Assembly (NCBI GenBank): GCA_017694135.1 | Contig: JADING010000089.1 | Coordinates: 1-5,368, forward strand | DNA: 5,368 nt | Source of the DNA: Candidatus Scatoplasma merdavium | GTDB taxonomy: Bacteria; Bacillota_I; Bacilli_A; RFN20; CAG-288 | Direction: 5' to 3' | Part shown: positions 1 to 5,368 of the stretch, in pieces | How positions within the stretch are numbered: the stretch's first letter is position 1 | How the letters are laid out: each line of letters starts with the position of its first letter | The notes under the pieces: generated by a model | Seen by the model: only the letters and a program-made list of their open reading frames with translations | What the model was told of the DNA's origin: nothing | Database searches by the model: none | Translations under genes and position numbers: made by a program

Positions 1-1661
1 TAATAGTAGTGGTCATTATCGTCACGTGCGTTTCGTTATTTGTCAATCGCAAGTCGAAACTCCACACTGTTAAGATTACTATTGATTTAGATGGCGGAAA
101 ATACAATGACGATTCAAAGAACTTGGTTTTAGAAGCTAAGGTTGGAGCGGCTCTGAACCTCGCTGTAATTCAACCCAATAAAGAAGGCTATGAATTTAAC
201 GGTTTCAATTTTTACAAAGCAGATATAAACCACGAACTAACTAAAGAAGGACAATCGGAGATTCTTTCTAGCGATGAAATAATGGATGGTTCACCTAAAG
301 ATGTCATAAAAGTTCCACCTTACGATCTTTATTTAGTCGCTAAGTATTCTCCTTCTAATTCTCTCCGTTTCAAAGGCCTTAAAGAAGATACCTACTTTTC
401 TTCTTTTTTAACCTTTGAAGATTTGATATCGGAGGTAAAACACCTCAATGAAGATAAAGAGAACTATCCTGTTCCTATTAAAATTAAGAAACATTCCGAT
501 CACTTAGATAAGGTATTTATTTTTAAAGACAACACGATATTTGCAATATTGCAGAACTATCATGGTATAAGCAAGGTTTACTTGCGCACTCACGCTAAGG
601 ATGTTAAGCCTCTCCTTTTAAACGATTTCTATCAAGAAGAGGACATCAATGATTCTTGCAACTGGTATTCGTTCGTTGTGATTTATAACACTAAAATGTC
701 GAGATTTATCAATCACATCAAACAAGCTTACGATGAAGCTGATGTCTTGTTGTTGACTTCCAAGACTGAATTTAATTTAATTATTAACTCGTTATCTCGT
801 TTTGCTGATCCTATTCTCGATCGCGCTTTGCTCTTAGTTAAGCGTCACCTTGAAGAAGGGGAAGAAAAAGAAGAGCAGGCAAAGGAGGAAGTCAAAGTTG
901 AAACTCCGGTTCTAGAAGTGGAGAAAGTCGAAGAAAAACCTGTTGAAGAAAAGAAAGAAACTAAGACATTAAGTGAAATTGACTTAGATTTAAACATCAA
1001 ATCAACTCGCGCTGAAGACAACCCTTCTGATTACGAAATTGAAGGCCCGAAAGAAGAGGTCAAAGAGTCTGTTACTAAAGTTGAAGTTGCGGAAGAGGTA
1101 CCTGAGGAAGCAGAAGAGATACAAACGGATGGAATCGATGAAATCGAGCATATTGTTGACCGCGAGCTTACGGAAGAAGAGCTCATGGATAACATCCTCT
1201 CAACTAGAGCCGATATCGAAGAAGATGATATCGATTTTACTTCTTTGACCGAAGATGAAAAGAAAGAAATCAAGATCAAAAAGTCTCCGTTGCGTTACAA
1301 CCGCAAGAAGTTAATTAATTTGATTATGTCTCACGCTCCTGATTACGTTGTTCTTCGCAAGAAAGAACAGCTTAATCAACCATACTCTTTGAAGGTTGAT
1401 AACCGCTCCTACGCGATGATTTACGAAAATCGCTTCGGTTTACTTAGATGCGTTGTCAAACTTGAAAACAACTACGCTAACATCATTGCTAAACGCCACA
1501 TTAATTTCCACAAAGCAAAGTTCCCAATTGGTGCAAACTGGTTTGAATTCTACTTTGATAATTCATTTACTTCCAAATCGGAAGTCTTAGATATCTTCAC
1601 TCAATCTCGCCTCTTTGTTCGCAAACAAAAAGCAGATAAAACTAGGAAAGAGAAAAAGTAA
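1..1661 (+). CDS. Membrane-anchored InlB B-repeat / duplicated MmcQ-YjbR-like protein (5' partial)
   Basis: The frame is open to the left edge, so the true start lies upstream; the GTG at 9 is only the first possible in-window start. Residues are numbered from that GTG. Residues 1-12 are hydrophobic (VVIIVTCVSLFV) and look like the end of a transmembrane or signal-anchor helix, followed by basic NRKSK. Residues 21-113 resemble an InlB B-repeat (Listeria-Bacteroides repeat): VKITIDLDGG, then NKEGYEFNGF, ending DLYLVAKY. Residues about 136-248 look like an MmcQ/YjbR-type fold (KVFIFKDNTIFAIL ... NWYSFVV). Residues 282-423 are a Glu/Lys/Val/Asp-rich, probably disordered linker. Residues 425-543 are a second, clearer MmcQ/YjbR-like domain (SLKVDNRSYAMIYE ... 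NWFEFYFDNSF), with a basic tail. The function is unknown. MmcQ/YjbR proteins are often labelled DNA-binding on thin evidence. The gene ends in TAA inside the terminator hairpin region and is probably last in its transcript. The domain calls come from recognising motifs by eye; the reading frame itself is secure. Confidence 0.85.
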   Translation, partial: IVVVIIVTCVSLFVNRKSKLHTVKITIDLDGGKYNDDSKNLVLEAKVGAALNLAVIQPNKEGYEFNGFNFYKADINHELTKEGQSEILSSDEIMDGSPKDVIKVPPYDLYLVAKYSPSNSLRFKGLKEDTYFSSFLTFEDLISEVKHLNEDKENYPVPIKIKKHSDHLDKVFIFKDNTIFAILQNYHGISKVYLRTHAKDVKPLLLNDFYQEEDINDSCNWYSFVVIYNTKMSRFINHIKQAYDEADVLLLTSKTEFNLIINSLSRFADPILDRALLLVKRHLEEGEEKEEQAKEEVKVETPVLEVEKVEEKPVEEKKETKTLSEIDLDLNIKSTRAEDNPSDYEIEGPKEEVKESVTKVEVAEEVPEEAEEIQTDGIDEIEHIVDRELTEEELMDNILSTRADIEEDDIDFTSLTEDEKKEIKIKKSPLRYNRKKLINLIMSHAPDYVVLRKKEQLNQPYSLKVDNRSYAMIYENRFGLLRCVVKLENNYANIIAKRHINFHKAKFPIGANWFEFYFDNSFTSKSEVLDIFTQSRLFVRKQKADKTRKEKK

Positions 1662-1744
1662 ACTGCTAACCCCTACTCTTAGCGATAGGTATCTTACCCT
1701 GTGATATTAGGAAACGGATACCTGTTGCAGTTTAGGGGTTTTTT
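1660..1744 (+). terminator. Long two-part intrinsic terminator with competing pairings
   Basis: An outer 8-bp stem pairs 1668-1675 (AACCCCTA) with 1733-1740 (TAGGGGTT). A 6x4 internal loop follows, then a 12-bp inner stem pairing 1682-1693 (GCGATAGGTATC) with 1717-1728 (GATACCTGTTGC, two G-T wobbles), capped by a 23-nt loop. A run of six T (1739-1744) ends the element. It starts in the stop codon of the upstream gene, so the simplest role is that gene's Rho-independent terminator, insulating pnp. Two other pairings are possible: 1660-1666 (AAACTGC) with 1727-1733 (GCAGTTT), and 1665-1669 (GCTAA) with 1679-1683 (TTAGC). Both would compete with the terminator stem. Whether this is regulatory is inference. 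Confidence 0.75.
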
Positions 1745-1759
1745 GCTGCTATATGTTTT

Positions 1760-1789
1760 TTGATTTTCACCTTTTTAAAGTTGTATACT
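1760..1789 (+). promoter_or_regulatory. Probable sigma-A-type promoter of pnp
   Basis: A -35-like TTGATT (1760-1765) and a -10 TATACT (1784-1789) are separated by 18 bp, which predicts a transcript start near 1796 and a leader of about 30 nt carrying the pnp ribosome binding site. An overlapping alternative is TTGTAT (1781-1786) with GATAAT (1803-1808), but that would leave almost no leader. The promoter lies after the upstream terminator, so pnp is probably transcribed independently. Confidence 0.55.
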
Positions 1790-1800
1790 TTAAAAGTATA
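1784..1800. repeat. 17-bp palindrome over the pnp -10 box (operator candidate)
   Basis: TATACTTT and AAAGTATA form perfect 8-bp arms around a single central A. The palindrome covers the predicted -10 box and transcript start. A further half-site, AAAGT, lies at 1777-1781 and makes a second, looser inverted repeat with ACTTT at 1787-1791. The position suits a repressor operator, but the sequence is very AT-rich and could be palindromic by chance. Confidence 0.4.
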
Positions 1801-1813
1801 TGGATAATAACTG

Positions 1814-1819
1814 AAAGGA
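1814..1819 (+). promoter_or_regulatory. Shine-Dalgarno site of pnp
   Basis: AAAGGA sits six bases before the ATG at 1826. It fixes that ATG as the start, and the N-terminus MKQVFELDFFGK matches the usual beginning of bacterial PNPases. Confidence 0.85.
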
Positions 1820-1825
1820 CACAGA

Positions 1826-4027
1826 ATGAAACAAGTATTTGAATTAGATTTCTTCGGAAAACACATTGCTGTGGAAATCGGAGAGATCGCTAAGCAAGCT
1901 GATGGTGCTTGCTTAGTCCGCTACAATGAAACCGCGGTGTTATCGACAGTCTGTGCGGCCAAAGAACCTAAAGAAGGTCAAGATTTCTTCCCGCTGACTG
2001 TCAACTATGAAGAAAGGCAATATGCCGCTGGTAAAATCCCTGGAGGATTTTTAAGAAGAGAAGGTAGACCCACTACTCACGCTACTTTAACTGCCCGCTT
2101 AATCGACAGACCTATCCGTCCGATGTTTGAAGAAGGCTTCGTCAATGAAGTTCAAATAATCAACACCGTAATGTCAGCTGATCCTGATGCAACTCCAGAA
2201 CTTTCCGCTATGTTGGGATCTTCTATTGCTCTTTGCATCTCTGACATTCCTTTTGATGGCCCAATTGCTGGTGTTTATGTCGGTAGAGTCGATGGTAAAT
2301 TTATCATTAATCCAACTCAAGAAGAATGGAAAAAATCCGATCTCAATTTAACTGTTGCTGGAAGCGAACAGGCTGTTAACATGGTTGAAGCTGGCGCTAG
2401 CGAACTATCTGAAGAGACGATGCTAGAAGCTATTATGTTCGGCCATGAAGCTATCAAACAGCTCTGCGCTTTTGAAAAGCAGATTGCTGAAGCTGTTGGC
2501 AAGGCTAAAAGAGAAATCAAACTTTACAAGCTTGATGAAGACTTGGTTAAAGCTGTTAACGCTGAGGCACAGGCTGACTTAATCAAGGCTGTATCAATTC
2601 ACGATAAGCTCGAACGTCAAAATACTATTGACGATATAGAGGCTAAGGTTGTCGAAGAATACGAAAACAAGACATATGCTGATGAAAAGACTCATTTAGC
2701 TACTGTCAAACAAGTTAAACAAATCTTAGAAAACATCGTTAGAGATGAAGTTCGCCGCTTGATTACCGAAGACAAAGTTCGTCCAGACGGAAGAAAGATC
2801 GATGAGATTCGCCCCTTGGATGCTCAAGTTGGTTTGCTCCCACGTACTCATGGTTCTGCTATGTTTACCCGTGGTCAGACTCAGGTCATTTCTACTTGTA
2901 CTCTCGGTGCTTTATCTGATGCCCAAATCTTAGATGGTTTAACTGATGAACCGTCAAAGAGATGGATGCACCACTACAATTTCCCACCTTTTGCTGTTGG
3001 TGAACTCGGCCGTGTTGGAACTCCTGGCCGCCGTGAAATCGGTCACGGTGCATTAGGTGAACGCGCCTTATCATACGTCATACCTTCCGAAGAAGATTTC
3101 CCGTATACTATTCGTTGCGTCGCTGATGTTGTTGAATCTAACGGTTCTTCTTCTCAGGCTTCTATTTGCGCCTCTTGTATGGCCTTAATGGATGCCGGTG
3201 TTCCTATTAAAGCTCCGGTTTCTGGTATCGCTATGGGTTTAATTACTTCTGGACCTTTAGATGGCAAGCACCCTTATACTATCTTGACTGATATTCAAGG
3301 TATGGAAGATCACTTGGGTGATATGGACTTCAAGTGCGCTGGTACTTCAAAAGGTATCACCGCTTTGCAGATGGATATTAAGATTAAAGGTATCACCAAA
3401 GAAGTTTTGCAGGAAGCTTTAGAGCAAGCTCACAAAGCGAGAAAAGAAATCATGGATGTCATGCTTGAAGCTATTCCAGCTCCGAGAGAAGAGCTGTCTA
3501 AATACGCTTTAAAGATGGAGAAGTTTACCATTCCTGTCGATAAGATTCGCGAAGTAATCGGTTCGCAAGGTAAGGTCATTAATTCCATCATCGAACAGTG
3601 CAATAACGATGTTAAAATCGATATTGAAGACGATGGCAGAGTCATCGTTTATTCAGTCGATAAACAGATGCTTCAAAAGGCCTGCGATATCATCCGCTCT
3701 ATTGTTCACGAACCGACTGTCGGTGAAGAATACGAAGGGGTGATTACCAGAATTGAAAACTACGGCTGCTTTGTCAAACTTTACGGCAACGTTGAAGGTC
3801 TATGCCACATCTCCAAGATGGATTGGAAGAGAATTGACTCTTTGGACAATTTGTACCACGTCGGCGATAGCTTAAAAGTTAAAATTATTGGCGTTGATGA
3901 AAAAGGAAGAATCGATCTTTCACACCGTGACTGTATCGAAAAACCGGAAGGTTATGTTGAAAAACCTGCCACACCAAAAAAGCCTTATCATAAAGCTAGT
4001 AAACCCTTTAATAAAAACAGCAAGTAA
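1826..4027 (+). CDS. pnp: Polyribonucleotide nucleotidyltransferase (PNPase)
   Basis: PNPase is a homotrimeric cytoplasmic exoribonuclease that degrades RNA 3' to 5' using phosphate, releasing nucleoside diphosphates, and can also add 3' tails. The 733 residues carry the full bacterial domain set. The first RNase PH domain (about 13-210) has the RNA-contacting loop FLRR at 75-78 in IPGGFLRREGRP. A helical linker spans about 240-315. The second, catalytic RNase PH domain (about 320-545) includes MHHYNFPPFAVGE from 381, GRREIGHG at 401-408, the phosphate-binding serines 441-443 (NGSSSQAS), and D495 and D501 in EDHLGDMDF, equivalent to E. coli D486 and D492. A KH domain (about 564-625) has its GSQG loop at 579-582, and an S1 domain spans about 632-701. 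A Lys/Pro-rich tail ends the protein. No key residue appears lost. It has its own promoter and terminator, and rpsO, its common neighbour, is not directly upstream. Confidence 0.98.
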   Translation: MKQVFELDFFGKHIAVEIGEIAKQADGACLVRYNETAVLSTVCAAKEPKEGQDFFPLTVNYEERQYAAGKIPGGFLRREGRPTTHATLTARLIDRPIRPMFEEGFVNEVQIINTVMSADPDATPELSAMLGSSIALCISDIPFDGPIAGVYVGRVDGKFIINPTQEEWKKSDLNLTVAGSEQAVNMVEAGASELSEETMLEAIMFGHEAIKQLCAFEKQIAEAVGKAKREIKLYKLDEDLVKAVNAEAQADLIKAVSIHDKLERQNTIDDIEAKVVEEYENKTYADEKTHLATVKQVKQILENIVRDEVRRLITEDKVRPDGRKIDEIRPLDAQVGLLPRTHGSAMFTRGQTQVISTCTLGALSDAQILDGLTDEPSKRWMHHYNFPPFAVGELGRVGTPGRREIGHGALGERALSYVIPSEEDFPYTIRCVADVVESNGSSSQASICASCMALMDAGVPIKAPVSGIAMGLITSGPLDGKHPYTILTDIQGMEDHLGDMDFKCAGTSKGITALQMDIKIKGITKEVLQEALEQAHKARKEIMDVMLEAIPAPREELSKYALKMEKFTIPVDKIREVIGSQGKVINSIIEQCNNDVKIDIEDDGRVIVYSVDKQMLQKACDIIRSIVHEPTVGEEYEGVITRIENYGCFVKLYGNVEGLCHISKMDWKRIDSLDNLYHVGDSLKVKIIGVDEKGRIDLSHRDCIEKPEGYVEKPATPKKPYHKASKPFNKNSK

Positions 4028-4042
4028 AAAGTAAAAACAATT

Positions 4043-4076
4043 CCCGCTAGTAAACAACCTAGCGGGTATTTTATTT
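4043..4076 (+). terminator. Intrinsic terminator of pnp, possibly bidirectional
   Basis: A perfect 8-bp stem pairs CCCGCTAG (4043-4050) with CTAGCGGG (4059-4066) around an 8-nt loop and is followed by TATTTTATTT. It lies 15 bases after the pnp stop. On the minus strand the same stem is followed by AATTGTTTTTACTTTTT, so it may also end transcripts of the convergent gene, whose stop codon is at 4089. Confidence 0.9.
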
Positions 4077-4088
4077 GAAAAAAGAGCA

Positions 4089-5147
4089 TTAAATAATCTG
4101 CTTGTAAATAGAATCTAAAGAAGAAGCGGAATAGAAATTCAACAGCTCTTCAAAAGAGTGGAATTCCATATCTTTAGTTAAGTTTCTCAATCTGTTAAAC
4201 AGCTTATCGAGAAAAGGATCATCGAAGATGAACTTTTCTTTATTTAGCGAGCTGATTAAGTCTGCGCTTATAAGCCTTCTAAAATAAGTATCGATGCTTT
4301 CTTTAATCCAGAAATCATATTTAGATTTATCGCATGTTTTTAAATAAGGATAGAAAGATGCGAAGTGAGACAATCCGTCAACTTCATTGTGATACGTATC
4401 GATAAACAAGTAGTCGAACTTCGGGTTTTTCTTCAAATAGTCTTTCGCGTCTAAATTGATTAGTTCAATTTTTTCTTTGTGTTCAAAGAAAGGAAGAATG
4501 CATTTAGTAAATACTGTTATAACATCTTTGTTAAGTTCAACAATGGTAACTTTGTTCACGTTATCTTTATTTGAAGCGTGGAAAGCAAAATAACCCAGTC
4601 CGAGTCCAAAAGTTACAACGTGTCCCTTCGCTCTCTTAATGCTGTCTTTCATAGTCTGGATTTCGTAAGGAGTAATTACCATCCAGTTAGTCGATTTATC
4701 TTTAATAGTTAGATAGTTAATCTGAGAGGGGAAATAACCTAAATAAGAGGTCTCTAAAGGGAGATTTCTTTCAAATTTGGTCTTAGTTTGATCAAAGAGG
4801 AAGACTTCGTAAGGAAAATAAGTTTCGCAGTTTAATTTAATATCGTTATATTTAAAAGGCTTGGGATTTACTTTTTTTACATAGGCGTCGTTTTTGTAAT
4901 CAATAGGTGAGAGCCTATTGAAGCTAAGTTGGCATGGGAAGTGTTTTACATCCGATGGGGTTAATGAATTTAAAGAGAAAAACTGCTCTTTTAATACCGA
5001 ATTAATATCGTCATTAAAAGGATCGATTTCCAGTTCTTCTTGGTTGTATATGTAATTGTTTAGCGCATCGGAAAAGAAAATCGAATTATCGAGATTTTCA
5101 ACTAGTTTTTTCAAATTGTGATCGTTTTTATCAAAGAGTATCTTCAT
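4089..5147 (-). CDS. SAM-dependent methyltransferase / spermidine-synthase-like Rossmann protein
   Basis: This 352-residue protein has a class I Rossmann core at about 160-275. VVTFGLGLGYF (177-187) matches the glycine-rich motif I. The acidic E204 ending the second strand (TIVEL) would bind the ribose of S-adenosylmethionine. NLDAKDYL (231-238) places D233 at the adenine, and FDYLFIDTYHN (244-254) forms strand 4. The spacing resembles spermidine synthases, but their D-x-x-D catalytic pair is replaced by D250-T-Y-H, so aminopropyl transfer is unlikely. There is no NPPY motif, which argues against an N6-adenine DNA methylase. Residues 1-150 form an unrecognised domain rich in Asn, Asp, Phe and Tyr. 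No signal peptide or membrane segment is visible, so it is probably cytoplasmic. The substrate cannot be told. The ATG at 5147 is the only plausible start, because an in-frame TAA lies 33 bases upstream with no other start between. It has no Shine-Dalgarno. The gene converges on pnp and diverges from the gene at 5243. Confidence 0.85.
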   Translation of the reverse strand: MKILFDKNDHNLKKLVENLDNSIFFSDALNNYIYNQEELEIDPFNDDINSVLKEQFFSLNSLTPSDVKHFPCQLSFNRLSPIDYKNDAYVKKVNPKPFKYNDIKLNCETYFPYEVFLFDQTKTKFERNLPLETSYLGYFPSQINYLTIKDKSTNWMVITPYEIQTMKDSIKRAKGHVVTFGLGLGYFAFHASNKDNVNKVTIVELNKDVITVFTKCILPFFEHKEKIELINLDAKDYLKKNPKFDYLFIDTYHNEVDGLSHFASFYPYLKTCDKSKYDFWIKESIDTYFRRLISADLISSLNKEKFIFDDPFLDKLFNRLRNLTKDMEFHSFEELLNFYSASSLDSIYKQII

Positions 5148-5153
5148 AGCAAA

Positions 5154-5182
5154 AGTATAGAATATAACGGCGATTAATTAAA
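5154..5182 (-). promoter_or_regulatory. Candidate promoter giving a leaderless mRNA for the methyltransferase-like gene
   Basis: On the minus strand, TATACT occupies 5159-5154, one mismatch from the -10 consensus. Six bases follow before the ATG, which puts the expected transcript start on or next to the A of the start codon (5147). The -35 region at the right spacing (TTTAAT, 5182-5177) is weak. The absence of any purine-rich ribosome binding site before this ATG fits a leaderless transcript. Confidence 0.4.
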
Positions 5183-5214
5183 GAGAAGCAAATATTTTTA
5201 ATCCATTTATTCTA

Positions 5215-5223
5215 TGTTATGAT
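5215..5223 (+). promoter_or_regulatory. Extended -10 promoter for the right-edge gene
   Basis: TG-T-TATGAT matches the extended -10 form (TGn plus a -10 hexamer with one mismatch). This would excuse the poor -35 region (TTTTTA, 5195-5200). The predicted transcript start is near 5230, leaving a very short leader that just includes the ribosome binding site. It diverges from the promoter of the methyltransferase-like gene within the same 95-bp gap. Confidence 0.45.
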
Positions 5224-5228
5224 TATTA

Positions 5229-5234
5229 AAGAGG
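5229..5234 (+). promoter_or_regulatory. Shine-Dalgarno site of the right-edge gene
   Basis: AAGAGG lies eight bases before the ATG at 5243. It is the main evidence that the short reading frame after it is a real gene cut by the window edge. Confidence 0.75.
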
Positions 5235-5242
5235 TAAAAACT

Positions 5243-5368
5243 ATGGAAATCAGAGATAGCGAATTTGACCCCGTTGAGTTCTATCATAAAGAACTTAAGG
5301 AGACCATTAAAAATAACGCTGGTGAATATTTCGATAAGCTTTTAAAAAAATCCGGAGTAGATTTAAAC
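5243..5368 (+). CDS. Unrecognised protein, N-terminal 42 residues (3' partial)
   Basis: The frame starts at an ATG with a well-spaced AAGAGG site and stays open for 42 codons to the right edge. The visible part begins MEIRDSEFDPVEFYHKEL and continues with a Lys/Glu-rich, probably helical stretch (ETIKNNAGEYFDKLLKKSG). There is no signal peptide, membrane segment or motif I can place, so no function is proposed. Support comes from the ribosome binding site, the extended -10 box upstream, and amino-acid and codon use like its neighbours. It is divergent from the methyltransferase-like gene, so co-regulation through the shared gap is possible but unproven. Confidence 0.75.
   Translation, partial: MEIRDSEFDPVEFYHKELKETIKNNAGEYFDKLLKKSGVDLN

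Noticed and set aside
881..900. A strong Shine-Dalgarno-like AAAGGAGG inside the left-edge gene
   Set aside because: No ATG or GTG follows at usable spacing. The nearby TTG frame hits a stop after four codons. The motif simply encodes Lys-Glu-Glu in the linker.
1039..1248. A plus-strand Lys/Arg/Leu-rich reading frame in another phase of the linker
   Set aside because: It lies wholly inside the left-edge gene and is a frame-shifted reading of its repetitive Glu/Lys codons.
1031..1279. A serine-rich minus-strand reading frame opposite the acidic linker
   Set aside because: It is the antisense of GAA/GAG/GAT-rich codons, which read as TTC/CTC/ATC/TCT on the other strand. It has no ribosome binding site, and the sense frame has far better protein character.
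1660..1740. A pseudoknot combining AAACTGC/GCAGTTT with AACCCCTA/TAGGGGTT
   Set aside because: The two stems interleave, but there are no bases between the two 3' arms and they share T1733, which makes simultaneous pairing sterically poor. Competing alternatives are more likely.
2317..3645. Three short minus-strand reading frames inside pnp
   Set aside because: All lie opposite highly conserved PNPase coding sequence and show no ribosome binding site or recognisable protein.
4043..4066. The inverted repeat after pnp as a mobile-element end or attachment site
   Set aside because: The GC stem with an immediate T-rich tail right after a stop codon is fully explained as a terminator. No target duplication or transposase is present.
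4089..5147. Calling this gene spermidine synthase (speE)
   Set aside because: The Rossmann core is similar, but the catalytic D-x-x-D pair is not intact and no polyamine gene lies nearby, so only a fold-level name is justified.

Overview
The window comes from an AT-rich genome whose coding style fits a low-GC Firmicute, in the broad Bacilli/Mollicutes-related range. The evidence is Lys/Glu/Asn-rich proteins, A/T-ending codons, purine-rich Shine-Dalgarno sites (GAAAGGA, AAGAGG), TATAAT-like -10 boxes and hairpin-plus-T-run terminators. All three complete stop codons are TAA. The tryptophans checked use TGG and no reading frame needs TGA recoding, so nothing suggests the mycoplasma genetic code. 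The lineage is inferred from style only; no taxonomic marker beyond pnp is present.

Layout. (1) Positions 1-1661 (+) hold the 3' part of a gene cut by the left edge. It encodes a hydrophobic segment, an InlB B-repeat-like domain, an MmcQ/YjbR-like domain, a long acidic charged linker and a second MmcQ/YjbR-like domain. (2) Positions 1660-1744 form a long terminator hairpin with competing alternative pairings, followed by a promoter region with a 17-bp palindrome. (3) Positions 1826-4027 (+) are a complete, canonical pnp (polynucleotide phosphorylase). (4) Positions 4043-4076 are a strong terminator between convergent genes, plausibly working in both directions. (5) Positions 4089-5147 (-) encode a 352-residue protein with a Rossmann-fold, methyltransferase/spermidine-synthase-like core. 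Its promoter placement suggests a leaderless mRNA. (6) A 95-bp divergent promoter region leads to the first 42 codons of an unrecognised gene (5243 onward, +) cut by the right edge.

How the genes relate. pnp appears to be its own transcription unit, bounded by terminators and with its own promoter. The usual rpsO partner is not immediately upstream. The other three genes are not obviously linked to RNA decay. The most unusual object is the left-edge protein, which joins a domain normally seen on the cell surface to a duplicated fold normally found in the cytoplasm. I see no CRISPR array, insertion sequence, tRNA, rRNA or phage signature. No gene-free stretch exceeds 300 bases.
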